Positions 8,690 through 16,678 of a stretch of 64,000 bases of DNA are shown piece after piece (positions within the stretch are counted from its first letter, which is position 1; every line of letters starts with the position of its first letter). The stretch covers positions 23,183 to 87,182 of IMG/VR virus record IMGVR_UViG_3300035670_000113; one strand, written 5' to 3'. The notes below the pieces were generated by a model. It made no database searches. It was not told the origin of the DNA and was given only the letters and a program-made list of their open reading frames with translations. Source of the stretch: a virus. Position numbers and translations under genes: made by a program.

Positions 8690-8719
8690 GATTAGATCTC
8701 CCTGTTAAAGATCTATAAT
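8690..8719 (+). repeat. Imperfect inverted repeat between operon segments
   Basis: In the 82-nt gap after the class I amidotransferase, two AGATCT copies face each other across about 10 nt, with partly matching flanks (GATT and AATC). It could be a weak terminator or RNA-processing hairpin, but no T-run follows. A binding site for a regulator is also possible. No promoter is obvious in the gap. Confidence 0.35.
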
Positions 8720-8755
8720 CATAAATAATAAACTACAAAGAAAAGAGGAAAACAA

Positions 8756-9490
8756 ATGTTAATCAATGCTAAGATATTACTAATTCCCACATCTATGTAT
8801 GGAAAGAGGTGTGGAAAGATTCCTATTACTAAAGTTAAAGACCCCGCAGAAGCAGTAATACTGGCTGTAGAGAACTGTATCAATGATAGGAATTTTACTA
8901 CGCTTGAGTTGCAAATTGCAGACCCTGTAGAGTGCAGAGAAGTACTGGTTTCAAGGATTATAAGAAACATCAGGGACATTAATTCCATATTTAGGATCGG
9001 TCTCCCTAAAGATAGTGGTGAAAGACCTTCAAGATATAGATCTTTCACTATTGAGATAGAAATGCTGAAAGGATTCTATCCAGAGAAATATAATGCAAAG
9101 ACAGGCACGAAACTCTCACGCATTATAGATGCATCTGTAAAGTTTAATAGAAAGAGAGACAAGGTATACTTTAAGATTGATCCAAAAAATACAGATATCC
9201 TATTTACATCGGCGCAGATCTCTGCATGTCTCCTCTTTCTAAGAACTCCAGATATTGTTGACCGTATAAATGAAATTCCTGGTGCTCTAACTTTTAATAT
9301 CTTCAACAGCCTCACAGATTTAGCAGTATTAAAAAATGATATTCATCTCTTAGAAATACTGGCAGTTTTGCGTGTAATTCAGGGGAGGTCATTTGTACAC
9401 AATGGGCCAATTAACCTCCTTTGGAGATTAGCAGATATTAAAAATATGATAGACAACAAAATTGAAAGAGCAACACAGGTAAGGAGTTAA
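8756..9490 (+). CDS. Hypothetical protein, 244 aa
   Basis: Not recognised. An AAAGAGGAAAACAA ribosome site precedes the ATG after an 82-nt gap, so this may start a new transcriptional segment. The protein is basic and mixed alpha/beta, with a hydrophobic C-terminal helical stretch (SLTDLAVLKNDIHLLEILAVL) followed by another near the end. No signal peptide, cysteine cluster or nucleotide-binding loop is visible. It is followed one base later by the next gene, so the two are co-transcribed. Confidence 0.6.
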   Translation: MLINAKILLIPTSMYGKRCGKIPITKVKDPAEAVILAVENCINDRNFTTLELQIADPVECREVLVSRIIRNIRDINSIFRIGLPKDSGERPSRYRSFTIEIEMLKGFYPEKYNAKTGTKLSRIIDASVKFNRKRDKVYFKIDPKNTDILFTSAQISACLLFLRTPDIVDRINEIPGALTFNIFNSLTDLAVLKNDIHLLEILAVLRVIQGRSFVHNGPINLLWRLADIKNMIDNKIERATQVRS

Positions 9491-9491
9491 T

Positions 9492-9878
9492 ATGCGATAT
9501 CACAAAGAAGTATATGCCCCTCCCTGGTGGGAGAAAGAGGTAGGTGATCTGGTAAAGAAGATTAATTCCAAAGAGGTGAGATGGACAGAACACTCTGAGG
9601 ATAAGTTGTTTGATCTTCCTCCACGTCTAAGAAGAAATATTATTAAATTTATTACTTGCATGTGGATAGATACATCTATGGTATTTGAAGTTTACAGAGC
9701 TGATAGTATCTACAAGTTTTGTCTAAGAGTTCAAAGTCCGATCTCAAACAACGATATGGTAGTAGTAATGACCTCAGACAAAAAAGTTGTAACATTCTAC
9801 TTCAATAGGACAGAAGACATGCACTCAAACCTAAATGAGGAAGTATATGAAAGAGAGGAAAAATGCCAGCAAGAGTGA
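9492..9878 (+). CDS. Hypothetical protein, 128 aa, with weak RelE/ParE-like pattern
   Basis: Unrecognised with confidence. The central part reads as two helices (EHSEDKLFDLPPRLRRNIIK) followed by beta strands ending in VVTFYFNR, an order also found in RelE/ParE-type small proteins and their phage relatives. No catalytic residue set can be assigned, and no antitoxin-like gene is clearly paired with it. It lies 1 nt after the preceding gene and overlaps the next by 16 nt. Confidence 0.55.
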   Translation: MRYHKEVYAPPWWEKEVGDLVKKINSKEVRWTEHSEDKLFDLPPRLRRNIIKFITCMWIDTSMVFEVYRADSIYKFCLRVQSPISNNDMVVVMTSDKKVVTFYFNRTEDMHSNLNEEVYEREEKCQQE

Positions 9879-10165
9879 GAAATGTTGTAATCGAGAATGG
9901 AGAGGTGGTGGTTCTTCCAAGCATGGAGGACATTGAAGATCTCAAAATTGGACATGCAAATGGGAAGATGTACTTTGCTACCAGTGACAGGTATCTCTTC
10001 AAACTCCATAATGTGAATGAATCATATATGTGGATAGGTATGTGGAATAGTATTTGCTGTATTGAAAAGACTTTCAAAACAATGGAGGAGGCAATTGTGT
10101 ATATGTTAAATGACAGATACAAGGTAAAACAAATTCCATACTCATGCTTCGATCATATATATTAA
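9863..10165 (+). CDS. Hypothetical protein, 100 aa
   Basis: Not recognised. The ATG follows AGAGAGGAAAA and lies inside the end of the previous gene, so translation is probably coupled. The product is a mixed alpha/beta protein rich in Tyr, Met and Cys (SICCIEKTF) without a metal-binding arrangement. The DIEDLKIGHANGKMYF stretch suggests a small beta-rich fold. No functional clue beyond operon membership. Confidence 0.55.
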   Translation: MPARVRNVVIENGEVVVLPSMEDIEDLKIGHANGKMYFATSDRYLFKLHNVNESYMWIGMWNSICCIEKTFKTMEEAIVYMLNDRYKVKQIPYSCFDHIY

Positions 10166-10189
10166 GTACAATTACTAAAAGGAGGCACA

Positions 10190-10387
10190 ATGTTTAAGAT
10201 CTTTGTTAGAATCCTGACGTTTCTTTTCCTGTTTTCAACATCCATGTCCTTTATCTGGATCTACCTGCGAGAGGAATTAAAGTTTGTTCCTGAGAGTGTG
10301 GTAGAAGTACAACTTATGGGGTTAGGATATTTTGTACTAGTGTGTATTGGACTTGGGATCAATCCAGTTGATAGTCTATCCAAGTAA
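10190..10387 (+). CDS. Small membrane protein, two hydrophobic segments
   Basis: A 65-aa protein with an N-terminal hydrophobic helix (residues ~5-25) and a second one (~42-58), joined by a short acidic linker. An AAGGAGGCACA ribosome site precedes the ATG. It could insert in the host membrane as a helical hairpin. Holin or superinfection-exclusion roles are possible but unsupported. Confidence 0.6.
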   Translation: MFKIFVRILTFLFLFSTSMSFIWIYLREELKFVPESVVEVQLMGLGYFVLVCIGLGINPVDSLSK

Positions 10388-10399
10388 AAAAGAGATAAT

Positions 10400-10735
10400 A
10401 TGAATAACATGGTAGCAAGTAAGGCAGAGCGTGTACGAAGAAGATTAAATACTGGATCTATTACTACAGAGAGGGTCGTTGACTTTCTCGCTGTAATGAA
10501 CGCCATTAATACTTCCCATATTTTTAAGGAGGATGTGCATGACAGAATGTTCTTAGAGTTGGACCCACTCTCAGAGATGAGAAACGATCACTACTTCTAC
10601 GTGAGGAGAAACCGGCTCAGGAATCAGGATGCAAAAGATCTTTTCGATGTAATTAGATACGCATGTAATATCCCCGTAGAGCTCAGTAATGATGGTGAAG
10701 AGGTGACAAAATTACTCTTCTGGGTGAGTTACTAA
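10400..10735 (+). CDS. Hypothetical protein, 111 aa
   Basis: Not recognised. It is highly charged and probably helical, with an Arg/Lys-rich N-terminus (KAERVRRRLN) and no cysteine or membrane segments. It starts 12 nt after the membrane protein gene. The basic N-terminal region could bind nucleic acid, but no defined motif is visible. Confidence 0.55.
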   Translation: MNNMVASKAERVRRRLNTGSITTERVVDFLAVMNAINTSHIFKEDVHDRMFLELDPLSEMRNDHYFYVRRNRLRNQDAKDLFDVIRYACNIPVELSNDGEEVTKLLFWVSY

Positions 10736-10783
10736 ATAGTTCCGCTACCGTGAACCTATAACGGAGAGAAAGAGAAGGCAAAA

Positions 10784-11164
10784 ATGATTAAGAAGATGCT
10801 AATTGTTATGGCAGTGCTAATGATGCTCCTGTCAGGATGTGCAGAGGCGGACGTGGCATCAGAGAATTTGTCAAAAAAGGCAGATTACTTTGAGGTTACT
10901 CGCCGCATCGTATTCTACAACGGAATCACTGGAGACTACATTCTGGTCATTGAAGGGTTGTGCTCTCTCGGCAACTACGATGCATTAGGGGAGTTGTCAG
11001 TGACATGTAAAGTTGGTCCTGAGGAGTATAAGAAACACTTTTTGGGATTATCTGATAACGTCACATATTTTGCTGAGCAGATTGAGGCAGTCAAAACAGA
11101 TGTATACCATTACAAGGTGATTTTCCGGCCCTCAGTTATCGTTCCAGACGTAGATGTTAAATAG
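10784..11164 (+). CDS. Beta-sandwich lipoprotein
   Basis: A 126-aa secreted lipoprotein. The N-terminus has KK, a hydrophobic core and the lipobox LLSGC, with the acylated Cys at residue 19. The mature part (EVTRRIVFYNGITGDYILVIEG ... SVTCKVG ... KHFLGLSDNVTYF ... VIVPDVDVK) matches the small beta-sandwich lipoprotein repeatedly found in phages of Gram-positive hosts. It would sit on the outer face of the host membrane during infection and may act in superinfection exclusion; that role is inference. The gene ends just before a strong terminator and is the last of the rightward operon. Confidence 0.8.
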   Translation: MIKKMLIVMAVLMMLLSGCAEADVASENLSKKADYFEVTRRIVFYNGITGDYILVIEGLCSLGNYDALGELSVTCKVGPEEYKKHFLGLSDNVTYFAEQIEAVKTDVYHYKVIFRPSVIVPDVDVK

Positions 11165-11175
11165 TATCCTGTAAC

Positions 11176-11213
11176 TAAAAAAGCCCCCAGAGATAAAACT
11201 CTGGGGGCTTTTT
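11176..11213. terminator. Bidirectional intrinsic terminator
   Basis: An 11-bp perfect GC-rich stem (AGCCCCCAGAG with its complement, 11182-11192 and 11199-11209) with a 6-nt loop, flanked by A-run on the left and T-run on the right. It works in both directions. It lies between the end of the rightward operon (11164) and the end of the leftward nrdJ gene (11252), so it ends both convergent operons. Confidence 0.9.
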
Positions 11214-11251
11214 AATTTAAATTTTTTCGTGTGGTTATTAGAGTGAGAACT

Positions 11252-13030
11252 CTATGCTACATCACAAAATGAAAACCCACAATCTGGATCTGAACACTTG
11301 GAGCACCCACTCTCATGAATAAGAGGTTTTTCACAAACAGGGCACATATCTTTTTTGATATTCTTTGGTTTCAGTACTTCTATATCTCTAGACCCATTTC
11401 TATAAACTGTTATACCTTTTACTCCCAATTTCCATGCATATAAAAAGGACTCATATATAGTATCTTTGTCTGTTGAGTTGGGGAAATTTATAGTCTTACT
11501 CACACCACTATCAACAAATTTTTGGGCTGTGGCTTGTGTCTCAATGTGCTCTTGCCATGTGACCTCAACCGCTCCATTTGAGGATACTGAGCATCTATAC
11601 CAGGGGAGTTTTGAAAGCTCTGTATGGTCAAACTCATATTCTCCAGTCTTATCCTCTCTTTTCGTAAGATCAGAGAAGAATGGCTCGATACCTGAGTTGC
11701 ATCCTGCTATCAAACTTATAGTACCAGTTGGGGCTATAGTCAATAGAGTGATATTTCTTCTTGGATTTGGAAGTACAGAGCACGACTTTGGAACTCCTCT
11801 CTCTTCACCGAGGGTTATGGACTCTTCAGTGGCTATTGTTCTAATGAACGATAATATAAAAGCAAGCTCTTCATTAGCCTGTCTGGAGCCATATGCTACA
11901 CCCCTGAGTAAATAATAGTCAGCTAAGCCCATAATTCCAAGACCTATAGGTCTATTCTCTTCGGACCATCTGGCAATATCATTAGTGGGGTATGAAGATA
12001 CACTAACTACATCATCTAAAAACCTCACTGATAATCTAACTGCTAATTCCAGCATCTCAACATTAATGGAGTTATCATCTCTCAGAAACTTTGAAATATC
12101 CAAACTCCCAAGATTGCATACACCATTAGGCGGAAGTGGTTGTTCTCCACACGGGTTAGTAGCTTGTATCACCTGCCCAGAAAACCTATAAGGGGAATTA
12201 TTAATTTGGTCAAAAAATAGGATTCCAGGTTCACCATTTTTCCATGCGCTATCAACAATTAACCTAAAAAGATGTCCGACACTTAAAACATATGTATCTG
12301 GATGAACGTGTTTTAGATCCTCCTCCAACATTACTGTTGGGTAATAGATTCCTGGACCTGGATCACGCAGTAAGTATCCTTCCCCCCAACCATCAAAAAA
12401 TACCCTGTGTGGCTTATCAGGAGTACTTTTTACCGCCTCCATGAAAGAATCGTCAACAACTACTGATATATTGGTTGTTCTCATGACACCTTCCGTACTT
12501 TTGGCATTAATAAACTCCATTATATCTGGATGGTATACGCTCATTGTACCCATCATGGCCATTTCCCTGAAACCAGCCTGTGTCATAACTTCCATATCGT
12601 GACATATTGTATTAAAAAATGCTACAGGCCCACCAGCATATCCGTGAGTACTGCCATTGACAAGAGATTTTTTAGGTCTAAGATTTGATAAAGTGGTCCC
12701 ACAACCACCACCCTTCTTGGCTATAAGAGCGAAATCCAGCTTTGTTTTATAAATGCTTTCGATACTATCCTTAAAGTCTACTACAAAACATGCCGACAAT
12801 CCACCACCTACAGTCCCTGAATTGAAAAGACATGGGCTATTAGGAATAAAGTACCTGTTTGCTATCATCTCCCTTGTAAGGGCTTTTGTAGTAGGGTCTT
12901 CATACACCATAACATGATTAACAACTCTGTCAGCAATATCCTCCCAAGACTTTTCACCCTTTTTAAAATACCGCTTGTGTAGAATATTCATTGCGGTATC
13001 TGTAATATCATTTACTTTAAAAAATACCAT
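11252..13030 (-). CDS. nrdJ: Adenosylcobalamin-dependent ribonucleotide reductase (class II)
   Basis: A 592-aa class II ribonucleotide reductase, which makes dNTP precursors using vitamin B12 and needs no oxygen or separate radical subunit. Family marks in order are NSPCLFNSG with the first redox Cys, KKGGGCGTTLSNLRP, the thiyl-radical loop NPCGEQPLPPNGVCNLGS, RPIGLGIMGLADYY, APTGTISLIAGCNSGIEP, and a C-terminal Cys tail (CPVCEKPL, CSKC, CGFSFC). Length fits the short phage/bacterial NrdJ type. The ATG follows GGAGGAAGT. It is the last gene of the leftward operon but also has its own -10 element upstream. B12 dependence suggests an anaerobic or gut-like host setting (inference). Confidence 0.92.
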   Translation of the reverse strand: MVFFKVNDITDTAMNILHKRYFKKGEKSWEDIADRVVNHVMVYEDPTTKALTREMIANRYFIPNSPCLFNSGTVGGGLSACFVVDFKDSIESIYKTKLDFALIAKKGGGCGTTLSNLRPKKSLVNGSTHGYAGGPVAFFNTICHDMEVMTQAGFREMAMMGTMSVYHPDIMEFINAKSTEGVMRTTNISVVVDDSFMEAVKSTPDKPHRVFFDGWGEGYLLRDPGPGIYYPTVMLEEDLKHVHPDTYVLSVGHLFRLIVDSAWKNGEPGILFFDQINNSPYRFSGQVIQATNPCGEQPLPPNGVCNLGSLDISKFLRDDNSINVEMLELAVRLSVRFLDDVVSVSSYPTNDIARWSEENRPIGLGIMGLADYYLLRGVAYGSRQANEELAFILSFIRTIATEESITLGEERGVPKSCSVLPNPRRNITLLTIAPTGTISLIAGCNSGIEPFFSDLTKREDKTGEYEFDHTELSKLPWYRCSVSSNGAVEVTWQEHIETQATAQKFVDSGVSKTINFPNSTDKDTIYESFLYAWKLGVKGITVYRNGSRDIEVLKPKNIKKDMCPVCEKPLIHESGCSKCSDPDCGFSFCDVA

Positions 13031-13051
13031 ACTTCCTCCAAGTTGACAAGT

Positions 13052-13077
13052 TTACCCCCAAGAAAACTTGGGGGTAA
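13052..13077 (-). promoter_or_regulatory. 5'-UTR hairpin upstream of nrdJ
   Basis: An 11-bp perfect stem (TTACCCCCAAG and complement) with an AAAA loop on the + strand lies between the probable nrdJ -10 element and its ribosome site. In the nrdJ direction it is not followed by a T-run, so it looks like a 5'-UTR stability or regulatory hairpin rather than a terminator. Confidence 0.6.
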
Positions 13078-13091
13078 TTTAGTTTAATTTC

Positions 13092-13120
13092 ATTATACCA
13101 CATAATACTATTCTGTGATA
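13092..13120 (-). promoter_or_regulatory. Probable promoter for nrdJ (TATCAC-17-TGG-TATAAT)
   Basis: On the minus strand a perfect TATAAT (13097-13092) preceded by TGG, the extended -10 form seen in other promoters of this phage. The hexamer 17 nt upstream is TATCAC rather than TTGACA. The site lies across the end of the mazG-like gene and would let nrdJ be made separately from the rest of the operon. Confidence 0.6.
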
Positions 13121-13503
13121 TTTCTACCGTCTACTGGAAGAAGCTGTGAATACCCCTCAAGAATCTTTCTTTCCGCTTGCAAATCTCTTTGATTTGCATT
13201 TTCCTCTGTAAACTTATTTGGGAAGCGAGCATGTAACTTGCTAATATTTTGTTCCAAAATTTTCTCAAAATCAATGCTAAGAATATTACACATATTAGCT
13301 AAATACCACATTATATCCCCTAATTCTTCCTCAATATTTACAAGATCTAGTTCTCTTCCATACGCAAGAGCCTTCTTGTACTGGTCCAATAACTCACCAG
13401 ACTCTGTAGAGATACCGATAACCATGTGCAGCTGGTTTTTAAGACTATCCCCCAAATCTGGGAGAGTCCTTTTTGTTGATTCCATATATTCTTTAAGATT
13501 CAT
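13108..13503 (-). CDS. MazG-like nucleotide pyrophosphohydrolase
   Basis: A 131-aa all-alpha NTP pyrophosphohydrolase. Enzymes of this family hydrolyse (d)NTPs to monophosphates, cleaning unusual nucleotides or tuning pools. ISTESGELLDQYKKAL followed by NIEEELGDIMWYLANM gives the two acidic helices (ESGE and EEELGD) that bind magnesium. The ATG at 13503 has GGGAG 6 nt upstream and is preferred over an earlier in-frame start. It lies in the nucleotide-metabolism operon with nrdJ and the 5'-nucleotidase. Confidence 0.85.
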   Translation of the reverse strand: MNLKEYMESTKRTLPDLGDSLKNQLHMVIGISTESGELLDQYKKALAYGRELDLVNIEEELGDIMWYLANMCNILSIDFEKILEQNISKLHARFPNKFTEENANQRDLQAERKILEGYSQLLPVDGRNITE

Positions 13504-13693
13504 TTTTACTCCCGTGTCTAATTCCGAATTCCACTCCAGCATAAAAAATACTATATAGAAGTGCGTTGATAGTATTTATAAATGTTTTAGATTCTTTAAT
13601 ATACTCTGATGAGTTCGCATAGATATCTTCAAATATTTTTCTTATTATATTATCGTACTCTTCAACAATGGCTTCTTCAGAAATATCTTCCAT
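13493..13693 (-). CDS. Small helical protein, 66 aa
   Basis: Unrecognised. Starts with an AGAAGGAGTTATAAA ribosome site and overlaps the mazG-like gene by 11 nt. The N-terminal ~40 residues are acidic and helical; the C-terminal part is more hydrophobic and aromatic (LLYSIFYAGVEFGIRHG). Probably a structural or regulatory partner of a neighbour, but this cannot be shown. Confidence 0.6.
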   Translation of the reverse strand: MEDISEEAIVEEYDNIIRKIFEDIYANSSEYIKESKTFINTINALLYSIFYAGVEFGIRHGSKNES

Positions 13694-13694
13694 T

Positions 13695-14216
13695 TTATAA
13701 CTCCTTCTCTAAGTTTTGTCTAAGCTCTAGCATGGAATAAACAGTATTGTATGCGTTACTCATGTGCGTATTCCAGGGTCTATTATACATAAAGGCATGT
13801 GTCACTTTACTCAAATTTTTAATCTGATATACAGAATCTTCCACAGAAAAATCAATCGAGTATAGTCTTGCAAGAGTTGCTTTATCACTCTCAAATATTA
13901 AATTATCTCCCTGTGGAAAATTAAAATCTCTGAAATACTTCTCTGTTACTCTCATTACACTAGTTGGTCTACTAGTAACATAATAAATATCAAAAATATT
14001 ATTGGCCCAAGTAAGAAAATCTTTAACATCTTTTGATGGTGAAATTCCATAATAGTACATCGGTATACTGCATATATAGTCCTGGTACTCTGTGGACTGG
14101 TTATGCACAAACACTGTCCAGAAATGATTGAAATCCATGTCTGGATTCACTTCCCTGTGTACGACATAATGCCAGTCATAAAGTACTCCGTCTAAGTCCA
14201 AAAGAATCTTTTTCAT
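13695..14216 (-). CDS. 5'-(deoxy)nucleotidase, HAD superfamily
   Basis: A 173-aa HAD-fold phosphatase. KKILLDLDGVLYDW at the N-terminus carries the catalytic DxD pair; YYVTSRP supplies motif II Thr/Ser; Lys (DKATLA) and the FSVEDS acidic stretch complete the site. The closest known type is the NT5C deoxynucleotidase group that dephosphorylates dNMPs. The ATG at 14216 (GAGGTG upstream) is preferred over one six codons earlier. With mazG and nrdJ it suggests active shaping of host dNTP pools. Confidence 0.8.
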   Translation of the reverse strand: MKKILLDLDGVLYDWHYVVHREVNPDMDFNHFWTVFVHNQSTEYQDYICSIPMYYYGISPSKDVKDFLTWANNIFDIYYVTSRPTSVMRVTEKYFRDFNFPQGDNLIFESDKATLARLYSIDFSVEDSVYQIKNLSKVTHAFMYNRPWNTHMSNAYNTVYSMLELRQNLEKEL

Positions 14217-14217
14217 T

Positions 14218-15072
14218 TTACACCTCGAATACATAAGTAGAATTAGAAATCAAGTCTTTAAATCCTTCCAGTGTACCGCCGTCTCTAAAGAAGTCAACAG
14301 TATCATACTTTTCGGGCTTTTCCCTATACTTAACTATACGAACTCTGCCTGTTCCTAAAGATTCTGCTACCTTTTTAGATGCTAAATACCCTGCCTTATC
14401 ATTATCTGCAATATAAAAAATGTTATCTACTCTTGTAAAGTATTTAACCCACGATGAATTCCAATGATTTGCACCGTTTGTAGTACACACACACGGAAAT
14501 CCCAGTTGATTTAGTAGTATACAATCAACCATGCCCTCTGTAATGTATGCAGTATCTGTAAACTGTAGAATGTTCTTATTAAATAAAACTGGCTTAAAAT
14601 CAATATCCTTGTACCACATACGAATATTCTTGGGGTCGTCCCTTCTACACTGAAAGTTTACAAACCTATCATTATCATAAATGGGTATCAGACTCCACCC
14701 ATCATAAAATCCTAGTCTGTACATATCTATTGTAGAATCTTTGAGACCACGCTTATACCAGTAATCTCTAAAATGTTTACCAAGATTATAAAAAGAATCT
14801 ATCAGTTTAGAAAACTTTACCTGGACTCCAGTGGATTTTACTTCATCTGAAAATGGGTCAGCGTGATTTTTTATCAGCTCCCTAGCCGACTTTACATCCA
14901 TCTGTCTGACCTTTACTAAATATTCTAAAGGTCCTCCACTAAATCCTCTCGAATTGAAATAGAAAACATTCTTCTCATTATCTATAACTAATGAGGAGTG
15001 TATGTCAGACCTTAGCCATCTCCCTCTTCCAGATATTCCAAAGTCTTCTTTAACTAGTTCCTGTAGTAGCAT
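14218..15072 (-). CDS. DNA primase, DnaG-type TOPRIM, without zinc-binding Cys
   Basis: A 284-aa primase. The N-terminal region (GRWLRSDIHSSLVI, FYFNSRGFSGGPLEYLVKV) has the layout of the CHC2 zinc-binding module but contains no cysteines. The catalytic core follows, with a YLKRGLKD-like YWYKRGLKDSTIDMYRLGF stretch, then TOPRIM motifs AYITEGMVDCILL (catalytic Glu) and FYIADNDKAG (DxD). It makes RNA primers at the phage fork and should work with the DnaB-like helicase at 34629. GAGAGG precedes the ATG, which overlaps the methyltransferase gene. Loss of the zinc Cys is unusual but known in some phage primases. Confidence 0.82.
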   Translation of the reverse strand: MLLQELVKEDFGISGRGRWLRSDIHSSLVIDNEKNVFYFNSRGFSGGPLEYLVKVRQMDVKSARELIKNHADPFSDEVKSTGVQVKFSKLIDSFYNLGKHFRDYWYKRGLKDSTIDMYRLGFYDGWSLIPIYDNDRFVNFQCRRDDPKNIRMWYKDIDFKPVLFNKNILQFTDTAYITEGMVDCILLNQLGFPCVCTTNGANHWNSSWVKYFTRVDNIFYIADNDKAGYLASKKVAESLGTGRVRIVKYREKPEKYDTVDFFRDGGTLEGFKDLISNSTYVFEV

Positions 15073-15676
15073 TTAGCCTCTCTTCCGCTATTGCACAATA
15101 AGAAGGTGATATGTCTACTCCTATATAATTTCTTCCAAGATTCTTTGCACTAACACATGTTGTCCCTGACCCAACAAATGGGTCCAATATCAGATTACCT
15201 GGCTTAGATGCTCTGCTTATTATCCAATCTGCCCACTCTATTGGCTTTGGGACTGGATGATTAAATGTTCCCTTTTTAGGGCTTGGTTTTGTCTGAAAAA
15301 AGTCATGCATTACTACTCCCTTGTTTTTTCCATATACAAGGTGTGGCTCATAGTCATTGAATCCTACAAAACTTCTATGGCCAGTTGATCCCTTATACCA
15401 TATAATCAACCAATCTGGAGGAAAGTTATCATATATCCATTTCATTCTGGCAATCTTACAAGATGGAAGTATTGCCATAGTTGATACCCTAATAATCTCT
15501 GGTAATGCTTTGCCCATCAGTTTAAACCACTCATCTTCTGTATCACTATATGTATCATAATCTATTCCAATACCGTATGGCGGGTCTGTTAAAACTAGGT
15601 CTACAGACTTGTCTGGAAGTGTTCTCATAAATTCAATACAGTCTGCTGTATAAATCTTATTAATTTCAGGAAACAT
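15050..15676 (-). CDS. DNA methyltransferase, N6-adenine/N4-cytosine type
   Basis: A 208-aa beta-class DNA methyltransferase. It has the catalytic motif TDPPYG near residue 31 and, at the C-terminal end, the SAM-binding motif LDPFVGSGTTCVSAKNLGR, the order expected for the beta group. KPIEWADWIISRASKPG is the usual helix before motif I. No restriction endonuclease gene is adjacent, so it is probably a lone enzyme protecting phage DNA. Overlaps both neighbours. Confidence 0.88.
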   Translation of the reverse strand: MFPEINKIYTADCIEFMRTLPDKSVDLVLTDPPYGIGIDYDTYSDTEDEWFKLMGKALPEIIRVSTMAILPSCKIARMKWIYDNFPPDWLIIWYKGSTGHRSFVGFNDYEPHLVYGKNKGVVMHDFFQTKPSPKKGTFNHPVPKPIEWADWIISRASKPGNLILDPFVGSGTTCVSAKNLGRNYIGVDISPSYCAIAEERLNATTGTS

Positions 15677-16346
15677 TTAACCTCTTTTCTGCGAGTGAGA
15701 AAACATTCTTATCTATTTCTATACCTGTATAATTTCTATTAGAGTATCTACACACTTCACCAAGTGTACCAGAACCCATAAATAAATCTAGCACGTTATC
15801 ACCTTCATCAGTAAAAGGTAATAGTAATCTTTCCATTAACCATAAAGGTTTCTGCCACTGTATATTTCTACCACTATCTGTTTTTACTCTTTCTTTACTA
15901 ACTGTAGAAAAGGATACCTTATCATAAAAAACAGATGCTGGTACTTTTGTTCCAGTGCCCTTCTTATCAAACTTTGTTCCCGCTGTTGCTTTAGGAATCA
16001 AAATAGAATCTGAGTTCCATTTCCATGTCGTAGAATTTGAATAAACCAGTATATCGTCATGTTTCTGTGCAAATCTATTTTTAGGGACCCCTCCCCAATC
16101 ATTTATATATATTAACCAGTTTACAAATGACATCCCTAACATATCAAGATGCCTTTTAACCTCACATACTGTATGATAATCTGTTTGCACAACGAATATG
16201 CATCTGTCTTTCATCCTGGATATGGCATGATTAATCCATTCAAGATTTAAATTTTCATATATCATATCAGCATAAATAAAATCATACATAACATTGTCTC
16301 TTTTAATAAAGGATATGTTATCTTCATTAATTATTCTTATTGTCAT
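15666..16346 (-). CDS. DNA methyltransferase homologue with altered catalytic motif (DMIY)
   Basis: A 226-aa protein built like the neighbouring beta-class methyltransferase: SAM motif LDLFMGSGTLGEVCRYSNR near the C-terminus and a motif IV region YADMIYENL near residue 26. The usual DPPY is DMIY, so the two prolines that shape the target-base pocket are missing. HDDILVYSNS and KPLWLMERLLLPFTDEGD match the rest of the family. It may be inactive, act on another target, or belong to a clade with this variant. It overlaps the zinc-ribbon gene upstream by 20 nt. Confidence 0.75.
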   Translation of the reverse strand: MTIRIINEDNISFIKRDNVMYDFIYADMIYENLNLEWINHAISRMKDRCIFVVQTDYHTVCEVKRHLDMLGMSFVNWLIYINDWGGVPKNRFAQKHDDILVYSNSTTWKWNSDSILIPKATAGTKFDKKGTGTKVPASVFYDKVSFSTVSKERVKTDSGRNIQWQKPLWLMERLLLPFTDEGDNVLDLFMGSGTLGEVCRYSNRNYTGIEIDKNVFSLAEKRLNVS

Positions 16347-16518
16347 TTGAATAGAATCCCTCTCCTACAAATACAATTCCTGGTTTTACTATAATCTTTA
16401 TAGTGCTGTTACTCCCGCATTTTGGACATGCGGGAGATTTAACAGCATGCTTTATATCTATAAAAGATTTGTCAAAATATTTAAGACACTTTGTACACTT
16501 ATACGAATAGGTCAGCAT
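16327..16518 (-). CDS. FmdB-type small zinc-ribbon protein
   Basis: A 63-aa protein with YSYKCTKCLKYFDKSF at the N-terminus and CPKCGS in the middle, giving one C4 zinc ribbon, then GIVFVGEGFYSNDN, the tail typical of FmdB-like regulatory proteins. Such small proteins are common in phages and bacteria and probably bind nucleic acid. Overlaps the DMIY methyltransferase gene and the upstream 59-aa gene. Confidence 0.75.
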   Translation of the reverse strand: MLTYSYKCTKCLKYFDKSFIDIKHAVKSPACPKCGSNSTIKIIVKPGIVFVGEGFYSNDNKNN

Positions 16519-16678
16519 ATTTCTCTTTTCTCATCTTCTTTTTGTGCTTACTCTTTTTCTTGACATCTCTCTTATTTATTTGTTCTTCGATGGTAAATAC
16601 GCTCTTTGAGTCCATTACCATACCGTAGCGTTTCTTTCTGTTTTTACGCTCTCTAACTGTAGCTTTAGTTATATTCAT
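16499..16678 (-). CDS. Basic microprotein, 59 aa
   Basis: A small gene with ATG at 16678 preceded by AGAGG. The product is very basic, with Lys/Arg runs (RERKNRKKRYG; RDVKKKSKHKKKMRKEK). The composition suggests binding to nucleic acid or to the ribosome. It overlaps the zinc-ribbon gene downstream by 20 nt and the microprotein upstream by 14 nt, which supports it as a real operon member. No family recognised. Confidence 0.6.
   Translation of the reverse strand: MNITKATVRERKNRKKRYGMVMDSKSVFTIEEQINKRDVKKKSKHKKKMRKEKYADLFV

Noticed and set aside
11466-11915. A 149-aa rightward frame opposite nrdJ
   Set aside because: nrdJ is certain on the other strand, and the frame has no start signals.
11252-13030. 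Intein or intron in nrdJ
   Set aside because: The 592-aa product is continuous with all family motifs in order and no extra block.
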